This document shows positions 1 to 6,140 of a stretch of 6,384 nt of DNA, in pieces. Source of the stretch: Phycisphaerales bacterium (GTDB lineage Bacteria > Planctomycetota > Phycisphaerae > Phycisphaerales > SM1A02); the NCBI GenBank assembly GCA_020427625.1, contig JAGQOI010000134.1, forward strand, positions 1 through 6,384, given 5' to 3'. Made by a program: the position numbers and the translations under genes. Under the pieces are notes generated by a model. That model had not been told where the DNA came from. It made no database searches and saw only the letters and a list, made by a program, of their open reading frames with translations. The first letter of the stretch is position 1, and each line of letters starts with the position of its first letter.

Positions 1-1188
1 ATGCGGGCCGAACTCGCCAAGGCCGCCATGTCACGTCGACACGGTCTCTTCGAGACCCATCCGTCCGATCAGCAGCGCGTCAACGCCGCCCGCGCCCTCG
101 AGGCGCCAGGACTCTTCACCATCGAGACCGACACCCGCGTGTTGTTCGCGGCCTTCGATCAGCTCTCCCGCCTCGCGACCCTCGACCTCTATCGAACGAC
201 CCTCGGCCTCGACGTCCGACCGGAACACCTGCGCCCGACGAGCGAGTTCGTGGAGAGCATCGCGACCCGCACGCGCGGCCGCGCGGCGATCGAACGGTTC
301 TACTTCGATCGCTACGTCCCCCAGCGCCTCCTCTCCTGCGGGCCCGCCACCTTCATCGGCGAGTCCGGATCGGCGCTGGTGAAGCGCATGGCCCGCGCCC
401 GAGGCGAAATGCGCGAGCTCGCGACCGACATGGGAGCCGCCGCCGCGCGACTGGAGGAGGCGATTGTGCTCAACGCCGGCGCGACGCTCGGCGAGCGTCT
501 GCACAAGGGGTCGGTCCGGGTGGGCGCGGTGGGTCTGCGCGTGCCGGCATCGCCGAGCGCGGTGGAGGCGGCGCGTCGGCGGGCGGCGTCGACCGAGACG
601 GCCGCGCTGGTGCAGTTCCAGCACCTCGACACCCTGTCGATGGAGCGGGTGGGCGCGGCGGTGGCGCTGCTGGAGCATCGCGCCTATCCCGGCGATCCGG
701 AGACGGTCGCCGCTCAGCGTGGCGCGGCGGCGCGTCTGATTCCGGTGTTTGGCGCCCTGTTGTCGGCGCGTCCGACGATTCTGCGTCTGCGCGACGAGCT
801 CCGCGTCATCATGCGTCTCGGCGAGGGCGCACCGGGGGAGGACTGCTCGGCGGCGGTGGAGCGCACGATCACGCCGATGCTCGAGGGCCTTCGGGGTCTG
901 CGTCTGTCGCTGCTCGACGTCATGGATCCGTTCGACACGGAGCGTCCGGCGCGATCGCTCGGCGTCGTCGCGGTGCCCCGCCAGCCTGACCGGAAGGATT
1001 GGGCGACGGTCTTCGAGGCCGTCGACGGCGCGTTGCAGACCGTCTTCGACCGACACCACCGCATCATCGGGCATCTCGTCGAGATCGCGACCGACGTTGA
1101 AGAGACGCTCGCGGCGCACGCACGGCAGCGGCGCGAGGCGCCGTCGTCCGCCGGCGTCGAGACCTCGGGCGGCGAGTCGGCTCAGTAG
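1..1188 (+). CDS. C-terminal part of a probable M48-family metallopeptidase (5' partial)
   Basis: The reading frame is open from the first base to the TAG at 1186-1188, giving 395 visible residues. The ATG at base 1 is probably internal, because the visible protein begins with what looks like the end of a peptidase domain. Residues 11-28 read SRRHGLFETHPSDQQRVN, resembling the substrate-side box (THPSDxxR) that follows the HExxH and Glu zinc ligands in M48 (HtpX/Ste24-like) peptidases. Those zinc ligands must lie upstream and cannot be checked. The remaining ~365 residues carry no motif I recognise. They look mostly helical, are rich in Ala, Arg and Leu, show no clear membrane segment, and end in a polar tail. 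The last 7 bases overlap the tail of the convergent UDP-xylose synthase gene. Seen: the THPSD box and the uninterrupted frame. Inferred: the family and the missing N-terminus. A different peptidase or an uncharacterised planctomycete protein remains possible. Confidence 0.55.
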   Translation: MRAELAKAAMSRRHGLFETHPSDQQRVNAARALEAPGLFTIETDTRVLFAAFDQLSRLATLDLYRTTLGLDVRPEHLRPTSEFVESIATRTRGRAAIERFYFDRYVPQRLLSCGPATFIGESGSALVKRMARARGEMRELATDMGAAAARLEEAIVLNAGATLGERLHKGSVRVGAVGLRVPASPSAVEAARRRAASTETAALVQFQHLDTLSMERVGAAVALLEHRAYPGDPETVAAQRGAAARLIPVFGALLSARPTILRLRDELRVIMRLGEGAPGEDCSAAVERTITPMLEGLRGLRLSLLDVMDPFDTERPARSLGVVAVPRQPDRKDWATVFEAVDGALQTVFDRHHRIIGHLVEIATDVEETLAAHARQRREAPSSAGVETSGGESAQ

Positions 1189-2150
1189 TTCGGCGTCGGC
1201 GGACGATAGTGGCTCAGGTCGATCGACTTGAACCAGTCGATCGTCTTCGTGAGCCCTTCGCGGAGGGCGATCTTCGGCTCCCAGCCGAGCGTGTTGCGGG
1301 CGAGCGTGATGTCGGGCTGGCGCTGGAGCGGATCGTCCTCGGGGAGTTCGCGGTGGATGATCTGCGACTTCGATCCCGTCAGCGCGATGACCTGTTCGGC
1401 GAGTTCGAGGATCGTGAACTCGCCCGGATTGCCGAGGTTGATCGGTCCGTGCACGTCGTCCGGCGCGTCCATCATCTTCAGGAAGCCGTTGATGAGGTCG
1501 TCGACGTAGCAGAACGATCGCGACTGCGAACCGTCGCCGTAGATCGTGATGTCCTCGCCGCCCAGCGCCTGGCGGATGAAGTTGCTCACCACCCGACCGT
1601 CGTACGGATGCATGCGCGGGCCGTACGTGTTGAAGATGCGCACGACGCGGATGTTCACCTTGTTCTGACGGAGATAGTCGAACATGAGCGTCTCCGCCGC
1701 CCGCTTGCCCTCGTCGTAGCACGCCCGCGGCCCGATCGGGTTCACGTTGCCGCGGTACGACTCCGGCTGCGGATGCACCGTCGGATCGCCGTACACCTCG
1801 CTCGTCGACGCATGAAAGATCTTCGCGTGCGTCCGCTTCGCGAGACCGAGCATGTTCGTCGCGCCGATCACCGACGTCTTGATCGTCTTGATCGGGTTGT
1901 ACTGATAGTGTCCCGGCGCGGCCGGGCACGCGAGGTTGTAGATCTCGTCCACCTCCAGCCACAGCGGATGCGTGACGTCGTGCCGCACGAGCTCGAAGTT
2001 CGGCTTGCCGAGCAGATGCGCGACGTTGGACTTCTGGCTCGTGAAGAAGTTGTCGACGCAGATCACGTCCTGACCGGCCGACACGAGCCGGTCGCAGAGA
2101 TGTGACCCGAGGAATCCGGCGCCGCCGGTGACGAGAACCCGCTTGATCAT
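1182..2150 (-). CDS. uxs: UDP-glucuronate decarboxylase (UDP-xylose synthase), extended SDR family
   Basis: The 322-residue protein is full length for the short, soluble bacterial form of the enzyme. It converts UDP-glucuronate to UDP-xylose with tightly bound NAD+, in the cytoplasm, supplying sugar for surface polysaccharide or glycan synthesis. The N-terminal Rossmann motif is GGAGFLG at residues 9-15, with the ribose-binding acidic residue D33 in CVDNFF. The active site has STSE at 115-118 and the YxxxK pair Y145/K149 in RACYDEGKRAAE. The segments GDGSQSRSFCYVDDL and PEDDPLQRQPDI are typical of this family and separate it from GalE epimerases and RmlB dehydratases. The start at 2150 is supported by a GAGGA ribosome site five bases upstream and by the Rossmann motif lying at the expected distance. 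It is divergent from ACMSD and convergent with the peptidase gene, so it is probably transcribed alone. No sugar-transfer genes are visible nearby to show where the xylose goes. Confidence 0.95.
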   Translation of the reverse strand: MIKRVLVTGGAGFLGSHLCDRLVSAGQDVICVDNFFTSQKSNVAHLLGKPNFELVRHDVTHPLWLEVDEIYNLACPAAPGHYQYNPIKTIKTSVIGATNMLGLAKRTHAKIFHASTSEVYGDPTVHPQPESYRGNVNPIGPRACYDEGKRAAETLMFDYLRQNKVNIRVVRIFNTYGPRMHPYDGRVVSNFIRQALGGEDITIYGDGSQSRSFCYVDDLINGFLKMMDAPDDVHGPINLGNPGEFTILELAEQVIALTGSKSQIIHRELPEDDPLQRQPDITLARNTLGWEPKIALREGLTKTIDWFKSIDLSHYRPPTPNY

Positions 2151-2156
2151 GACTGT

Positions 2157-2161
2157 CCTCT
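2157..2161 (-). promoter_or_regulatory. Ribosome binding site of the UDP-xylose synthase gene
   Basis: Read on the minus strand, the sequence before the ATG is GAAGAGGACAGTC, so a GAGGA core lies five bases from the start codon. It is the only clear Shine-Dalgarno sequence in the window. The plus-strand genes lack one, which makes this site useful for fixing the start of this gene. Confidence 0.7.
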
Positions 2162-2178
2162 TCCGCCCGGGACGAGAT

Positions 2179-2244
2179 CGAACCGCGAACCGGGAAGTAT
2201 ATCCGACGACGCCCGAACCGTCACCCGCCGCGACGCCCGGTTCG
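2179..2244. repeat. Four copies of the heptamer CGAACCG in the divergent promoter region
   Basis: CGAACCG occurs at 2179-2185 and 2186-2192 as a perfect tandem pair, and again at 2214-2220. Its complement CGGTTCG lies at 2238-2244, forming a perfect 7-base inverted repeat with the third copy across a 17-base gap. The first three starts are 7 and 28 bases apart. The copies surround the -10 of the UDP-xylose synthase promoter, sit within its spacer, and overlap the proposed -35 of the ACMSD promoter. This is where operator sites for a shared regulator would lie. A further copy lies at 3375-3381 before kynureninase. The repeats are seen directly; a regulatory role is inference. Confidence 0.5.
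2196..2224 (-). promoter_or_regulatory. Putative sigma-70-type promoter of the UDP-xylose synthase gene
   Basis: On the minus strand, TATACT (2201-2196) matches the -10 consensus TATAAT at five of six bases. GTGACG (2224-2219) matches the -35 consensus TTGACA at four of six, with a 17-base spacer. Transcription would start about 40 bases before the ATG, leaving room for the GAGGA ribosome site. It lies between copies of the CGAACCG heptamer: a tandem pair just downstream and a single copy inside the spacer. This is prediction by consensus only. Confidence 0.55.
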
Positions 2245-2268
2245 ACATCCGTCCCTCTGCGGTATCAT
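2242..2268 (+). promoter_or_regulatory. Putative promoter of the ACMSD gene, near-leaderless
   Basis: TATCAT at 2263-2268 matches the -10 consensus at five of six bases. TCGACA at 2242-2247 matches the -35 consensus at five of six, with a rather short 15-base spacer. Only eight bases separate the -10 box from the ATG at 2277, so transcription would begin at or just before the start codon and the message would be leaderless or nearly so. No Shine-Dalgarno sequence precedes the ATG, which agrees with this. The box shares 8 of 11 bases with the one before kynureninase (3480-3490). Confidence 0.5.
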
Positions 2269-2276
2269 CCCGGACC

Positions 2277-3305
2277 ATGCTCACCGTCGATGTTCACACC
2301 CACATCCTGCCCGAACGCTGGCCGAATCTGCGGGAGCGCTACGGCTACGGCGGCTGGATCGAGCTCGAGCACCACTGCCCGGGCTGCGCGAAGATGATCT
2401 GCGACGGTCGCTTCTTCCGCGAGATCGAATCGAACTGCTGGGACCCCGCCGTCCGCGCCGCCGAGTGCGACGGGCGCGGCGTGCACGTCCAGGTGCTCTC
2501 GACCGTGCCCGTCATGTTCGGCTACTGGGCCCGACCCGAGGACACCCTCGACCTGTCACGCCTGCTCAATGACCACCTCGCCGACGTCTGCCGCGCACGA
2601 CCCGAACGCTTCGTCGGACTCGGCACGCTCCCGATGCAGGCGCCGGACCTCGCCGTCCGCGAACTCGAACGCTGCGTCGGCGACCTCGGACTCCGCGGCA
2701 TCGAGATCGGCTCGCATGTGAACGCGTGGAACCTCAACGCGCCGGAACTGTTTCCGGTGTTCGAGGCCGCGTCGGCGCTCGGCGCGGCCGTCTTCGTCCA
2801 CCCGTGGGACATGATGGGCGCCGATCGCATGCCGCAGTACTGGCTGCCCTGGCTCGTCGGCATGCCCGCCGAGTCGGCGCTGGCGATCTGCTCGATGATC
2901 TTCGGCGGCGTGTTCGAGCGCCTCCCGAATCTGCGCGTGTGTTTCGCTCACGGCGGCGGCGCGTTTCCGTTCACGCTCGGGCGCATCGAGCACGGCTTCA
3001 ACGTGCGCCCCGACCTCTGCGCCGTCGACAACGCCGTGAACCCGCGCGACTACCTCGGGCGCTTCTGGGTCGACTCCCTCGTGCACGATCCCGACGCCCT
3101 CCGCCTCCTCGTCACGCTCTTCACCGCCGACCGCATCGCCCTCGGCAGCGACTACCCGTTCCCCCTCGGTGAACTCGAACCCGGCACGCTCATCCGGTCG
3201 ATGCCCGAATTCACGGACGACCAGAAGGCGGCGATGCTCGGCGCCAGCGCCCTGGAGTTCCTGGGCGTCGACGCCTCGCGATTCGCCGCGGCGATCAGGC
3301 GGTAA
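2277..3305 (+). CDS. 2-amino-3-carboxymuconate-6-semialdehyde decarboxylase (ACMSD)
   Basis: This 342-residue amidohydrolase-superfamily enzyme decarboxylates 2-amino-3-carboxymuconate semialdehyde to 2-aminomuconate semialdehyde. It thereby steers tryptophan breakdown away from spontaneous quinolinate (NAD precursor) formation. The zinc ligands are visible: H7 and H9 in VDVHTH, H175 in FVHPWDM and D292 in GSDYPFP. The catalytic histidine is probably H225 in FAHGGGAFPF. R48 and W192 match the substrate-binding Arg47 and Trp191 of the human enzyme as I recall it. Identity with animal ACMSD is high along the whole length, for example FVGLGTLPMQAP, YWLPWLVGMPAE and DYPFPLGELEPG. Length equals the family norm (about 335). 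The ATG at 2277 places the HxH motif at the usual residue 7-9. No Shine-Dalgarno site precedes it, and the start probably lies on a leaderless message. It is followed, 187 bases on, by the kynureninase-monooxygenase pair of the same pathway. Confidence 0.96.
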   Translation: MLTVDVHTHILPERWPNLRERYGYGGWIELEHHCPGCAKMICDGRFFREIESNCWDPAVRAAECDGRGVHVQVLSTVPVMFGYWARPEDTLDLSRLLNDHLADVCRARPERFVGLGTLPMQAPDLAVRELERCVGDLGLRGIEIGSHVNAWNLNAPELFPVFEAASALGAAVFVHPWDMMGADRMPQYWLPWLVGMPAESALAICSMIFGGVFERLPNLRVCFAHGGGAFPFTLGRIEHGFNVRPDLCAVDNAVNPRDYLGRFWVDSLVHDPDALRLLVTLFTADRIALGSDYPFPLGELEPGTLIRSMPEFTDDQKAAMLGASALEFLGVDASRFAAAIRR

Positions 3306-3342
3306 CCGGTCTCGGATCTCCACGCGCCGAGCCGGATGGCGA

Positions 3343-3397
3343 GGTCCGGCGGCCCGACGATGCCGTCGCCGTTCCGAACCGGTGACGGCGCCGGACC
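3343..3397. repeat. Nested inverted repeats between ACMSD and kynureninase
   Basis: An outer perfect 9-base inverted repeat pairs GGTCCGGCG (3343-3351) with CGCCGGACC (3389-3397). Inside it, CCGTCGCC (3363-3370) pairs with GGTGACGG (3381-3388) with one G-U pair, and the loop can close three further pairs (GTT/AAC) with one bulged base. No T-run follows, so this is not a classic intrinsic terminator. It could be a mRNA structure or processing site separating the ACMSD transcript from the next genes. A CGAACCG heptamer lies at 3375-3381 in the loop. High GC makes chance pairing easy. Confidence 0.35.
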
Positions 3398-3479
3398 GGC
3401 GGCATGTTCCGGCGCGCCGACATCGAGGTTCGTTCCGCCGGGGACCGCGTCCTCGGAGGCCGGAGGCGCGACGTTTCGC

Positions 3480-3490
3480 TACCATCTGGG
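3480..3490 (+). promoter_or_regulatory. Putative -10 box before kynureninase (TACCAT)
   Basis: TACCAT at 3480-3485 lies seven bases before the ATG at 3493, almost the same distance as TATCAT lies from the ACMSD start. The two 11-base segments agree at 8 positions. I find no good -35 match at 15-18 bases upstream. If real, it would produce a leaderless message starting at or next to 3493, which supports that start codon over the next ATG at 3523. Confidence 0.4.
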
Positions 3491-3492
3491 GG

Positions 3493-4794
3493 ATGGCGCC
3501 TCCCCAGGTCTCCGGCACTTCGATGACCGACGTTCCGCCCGACGAGGCGTTCGCGCGCACCCTGGACGAACAGGACCCGTTGCGCGGGTATCGCGACCGG
3601 TTCCACATCCCTTGCCGCCCCAACGGCGAGCCCGTCCTCTACTTCTGCGGCAACTCCCTCGGCCTCCAGCCGAAGGCCGCCCGCGCGATCGTCGAACAGG
3701 AACTCGAGGACTGGGCGACCCTCGGCGTCGACGCCCACTTCCGCGGGAAGACGCCGTGGTATTCCTACCACGAGGTGTTCCGCGAGACCGGCGCGCGGCT
3801 CGTCGGCGCCCGGCCCGGCGAGGTCGTCATGATGAACGGCCTGACCACGAACCTCCATCTCATGATGGTCTCGTTCTATCGTCCGACGACGACGCGATTC
3901 CGGGTGCTCATGGAGTCCCCGGCGTTCCCGTCGGACATCTACGCCATCCGCACGCACGTCCGCACCCGCGGGTACGACCCGGACGAGGCCGTCATCACGC
4001 TCCGCCCGCGCGACGGCGAACACACGCTCCGCACCGAGGACGTCGAGGCCGCCCTCGCCGAACACGGCGACTCGATCGCGCTCGTGCTCATCGGCGGCGT
4101 GAACTTCTTCACCGGCCAGGTCATGGACATGGCCCGCATCACCGACGCCGGACACGCGCAGGGCTGTCTCGTCGGATTCGACCTCGCCCACGCCGCCGGC
4201 AACATCCCGCTCGCGCTGCACGACTGGAACGTCGACTTCGCGTGCTGGTGCTCGTACAAGTACCTCAACTCCGGCCCGGGCGGCATCGCCGGCTGCTTCG
4301 TTCACGAGCGGCACGCGACGAACGTCGAACTCCCGCGCTACGGCGGGTGGTGGGGGAACGACCCCTCGACGCGATTCCGCATGCACCTAAACGAGGAGTT
4401 CGTGCCGAAGCCCGACGCCGACGCCTGGCAGTTGAGCAACCCGCCGATCCTCGCGATGGCGCCGCTCCAGGCCTCCATGGCGATCTTCGACGAGGTCGGC
4501 ATGGACCGGCTTCGCGCGAAGTCGCAGCGGCTCACGCCGTACCTGCGGGCGCTCATCGAACGCGAGCCGCGGGAATGGTTCGAGATCATCACCCCCCGCG
4601 CACCGGACGCGAGCGGCTGCCAGTTGTCGATCCTCGTGCACGACCGTCCGCGCGAGCGGTTTGCCGCGCTCGAGGCCGCGGGCGTCGTCGGCGACTTCCG
4701 CGAGCCGAACGTGATCCGCGTCGCGCCGGTTCCGCTGTACAACTCGTTCCACGACGTCTGGCGTTTCGTGCGGGTGCTCGCCGAGCTGAAGTGA
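3493..4794 (+). CDS. kynU: Kynureninase (3-hydroxykynurenine-type)
   Basis: This pyridoxal-phosphate enzyme of 433 residues cleaves (3-hydroxy)kynurenine to (3-hydroxy)anthranilate and L-alanine in the cytoplasm. The cofactor lysine is K256 in CWCSYKYLNSGPGG. D230 and H233 sit in the DLAHAAGN motif. Other family segments are YFCGNSLGLQPK (from residue 50), AFPSDIYA, GWWGNDPSTRF, SNPPILA and, at the C-terminus, APVPLYNSFHDVW. H82, S315 and N316 align with human H102, S332 and N333, linked to preference for 3-hydroxykynurenine. The frame is open from well upstream, but similarity begins only at DEAFARTLDEQDPL. I chose ATG 3493 because a -10-like box lies seven bases upstream; ATG 3523 (423 residues) is the alternative. 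Three bases separate its stop from the monooxygenase start, so the two are almost certainly cotranscribed and translationally coupled. Both are in the same reading frame. Confidence 0.95.
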   Translation: MAPPQVSGTSMTDVPPDEAFARTLDEQDPLRGYRDRFHIPCRPNGEPVLYFCGNSLGLQPKAARAIVEQELEDWATLGVDAHFRGKTPWYSYHEVFRETGARLVGARPGEVVMMNGLTTNLHLMMVSFYRPTTTRFRVLMESPAFPSDIYAIRTHVRTRGYDPDEAVITLRPRDGEHTLRTEDVEAALAEHGDSIALVLIGGVNFFTGQVMDMARITDAGHAQGCLVGFDLAHAAGNIPLALHDWNVDFACWCSYKYLNSGPGGIAGCFVHERHATNVELPRYGGWWGNDPSTRFRMHLNEEFVPKPDADAWQLSNPPILAMAPLQASMAIFDEVGMDRLRAKSQRLTPYLRALIEREPREWFEIITPRAPDASGCQLSILVHDRPRERFAALEAAGVVGDFREPNVIRVAPVPLYNSFHDVWRFVRVLAELK

Positions 4795-4797
4795 CCG

Positions 4798-6138
4798 ATG
4801 CCCTCCTCCTCGTCCATCACGATCATCGGCGCCGGACTCGCCGGCTCGCTGCTCGCCTGCTACCTCGGGCGGCGCGGGATCCGCGTCGACGTCTTCGAGC
4901 GCCGGCCCGACCCGCGCGTCCACGGGTTTCTCGGCGGGCGCTCGATCAACCTCGCCCTGTCGGCGCGGGGCATCGCGGCGCTCGAACACGCGGGTCTCGC
5001 CGGGCGCGTGCTCGCCGACGCCATCCCCATGCGGGCGCGCATGATGCACGGCGTCGATGCGTCCCTCACCCGCCAGCCGTACAGCAAGAATCCGACCGAC
5101 GCCATCAACTCCGTCTCGCGCGGCGGACTGAACATCACCCTCATCGAGGCCGCCGCGGCATGCGCGCACGTCACGCTGCACTTCGGGCAACGCTGCATCG
5201 ACCTCGATCTCGACCGTCCGGCGGCGACGTTCGAGGACGAGTCCACGGGCGCCGTCCGGACCGTCGCCGCGGATGTCATCATCGGCGCCGACGGCGCCTT
5301 CTCCGCCGTCCGGGCCCGGCTCCAGAAGAACATCGGCTTCGACTACAGCCAGTCGTTCCTCGCCCACGGCTACAAGGAACTCGTCATCCCGCCGACGCCG
5401 GAGGGGGAGTTCGCGATCGAGCCGGAAGTGCTGCACATCTGGCCCCGCGGCGGCCTGATGATGATCGCCCTGCCGAACAAGGATCGATCGTTCACCTGCA
5501 CGTGCTTCTGGCCGAACGACCTGCTCGAATCGCTGCGGACGCCCGACCAGATCCTCGACTACTTCCGGACGCACTTCGCCGACGCCGTCCCGATCATGCC
5601 GACGCTCGTCGAGGACTACCAGGCCAATCCGATCGGGGCGCTCGTGACGGTGCGCTGCGCGCCGTGGCACGTCGGGCGGGTCGCCGTCATCGGCGATGCG
5701 GCGCACGCCGTCGTGCCGTTCTACGGGCAGGGCATGAACGCCGCGTTCGAGGACTGCCTCGAACTCGATCGCTGCATCGACGCCTGCACCCGGGACGGCG
5801 TCATCGACTGGTCCGCGACCCTCGCCCGCCTGACCGAGCGCCGCGTCGCCCATGCCGACGCCATCGCCGACATGGCCCTCGACAACTTCGTCGAGATGCG
5901 CGACCACACGGCGTCCACCGCCTTCCTCATCCGGAAGAAGGGCGAGACGCTGCTCCACCGCTTCCTGCCCGGCTGGTACCGCCCGCTCTACTACATGATC
6001 TCGTTCACCACCATCCCCTACGCCGACGCCCGGGCCCTCGCCCGACGCCAGGGACGCCTCGTCCGCAACGCGCTCGTCGCGGCGCTCGTGCTCGCCGCGG
6101 CGCTCGTCATCGGACTTGTCTGGATTCTGCGGCGCTGA
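4798..6138 (+). CDS. kmo: Kynurenine 3-monooxygenase with C-terminal membrane helix
   Basis: This 446-residue flavoprotein hydroxylates L-kynurenine to 3-hydroxykynurenine using FAD, NADPH and O2. The FAD-binding GAGLAG is at residues 11-16, with E34 ending the Rossmann strand. GRSINLALSARG (47-58) is a kynurenine monooxygenase signature. IGADGAFSAVR (162-172) is the DG motif, and GDAAHAVVPFYGQGMN (299-314) is the second FAD motif. R81, Y95, N363 and Y398 match the kynurenine-binding residues R85, Y99, N363 and Y398 of the human enzyme as I recall it. Residues 424-444 form an uninterrupted hydrophobic stretch (NALVAALVLAAALVIGLVWI) flanked by arginines, where the mitochondrial enzyme has its membrane anchor. 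A membrane-bound, cytoplasm-facing enzyme is therefore likely. There is no clear ribosome site; initiation probably relies on coupling to kynureninase, whose stop is three bases upstream. Confidence 0.96.
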   Translation: MPSSSSITIIGAGLAGSLLACYLGRRGIRVDVFERRPDPRVHGFLGGRSINLALSARGIAALEHAGLAGRVLADAIPMRARMMHGVDASLTRQPYSKNPTDAINSVSRGGLNITLIEAAAACAHVTLHFGQRCIDLDLDRPAATFEDESTGAVRTVAADVIIGADGAFSAVRARLQKNIGFDYSQSFLAHGYKELVIPPTPEGEFAIEPEVLHIWPRGGLMMIALPNKDRSFTCTCFWPNDLLESLRTPDQILDYFRTHFADAVPIMPTLVEDYQANPIGALVTVRCAPWHVGRVAVIGDAAHAVVPFYGQGMNAAFEDCLELDRCIDACTRDGVIDWSATLARLTERRVAHADAIADMALDNFVEMRDHTASTAFLIRKKGETLLHRFLPGWYRPLYYMISFTTIPYADARALARRQGRLVRNALVAALVLAAALVIGLVWILRR

Positions 6139-6140
6139 GC

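Noticed and set aside
31..1962. A 643-codon open frame on the minus strand across the peptidase and UDP-xylose synthase genes
   Set aside because: It is antisense to one gene and out of frame with the other, with arginine-rich low-complexity sequence and no motif.
1209..2105. A 298-codon plus-strand open frame opposite UDP-xylose synthase
   Set aside because: It is exactly antisense to conserved codons of the enzyme, and its composition (Arg, Val, Asp, Leu) is that of a complementary strand.
1182..2150. UDP-glucose 4-epimerase or dTDP-glucose dehydratase
   Set aside because: The GDGSQSRSFCYVDDL and PEDDPLQRQPDI segments and overall length fit UDP-glucuronate decarboxylase better.
3343..3397. 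Intrinsic terminator after ACMSD
   Set aside because: Strong pairing is possible but no run of T follows, so I list it only as an inverted repeat.
3169..3492. N-terminal extension of kynureninase back to the ATG at 3169
   Set aside because: The extension overlaps the end of ACMSD out of frame, is arginine-rich and resembles no kynureninase N-terminus. Similarity begins only after 3523.
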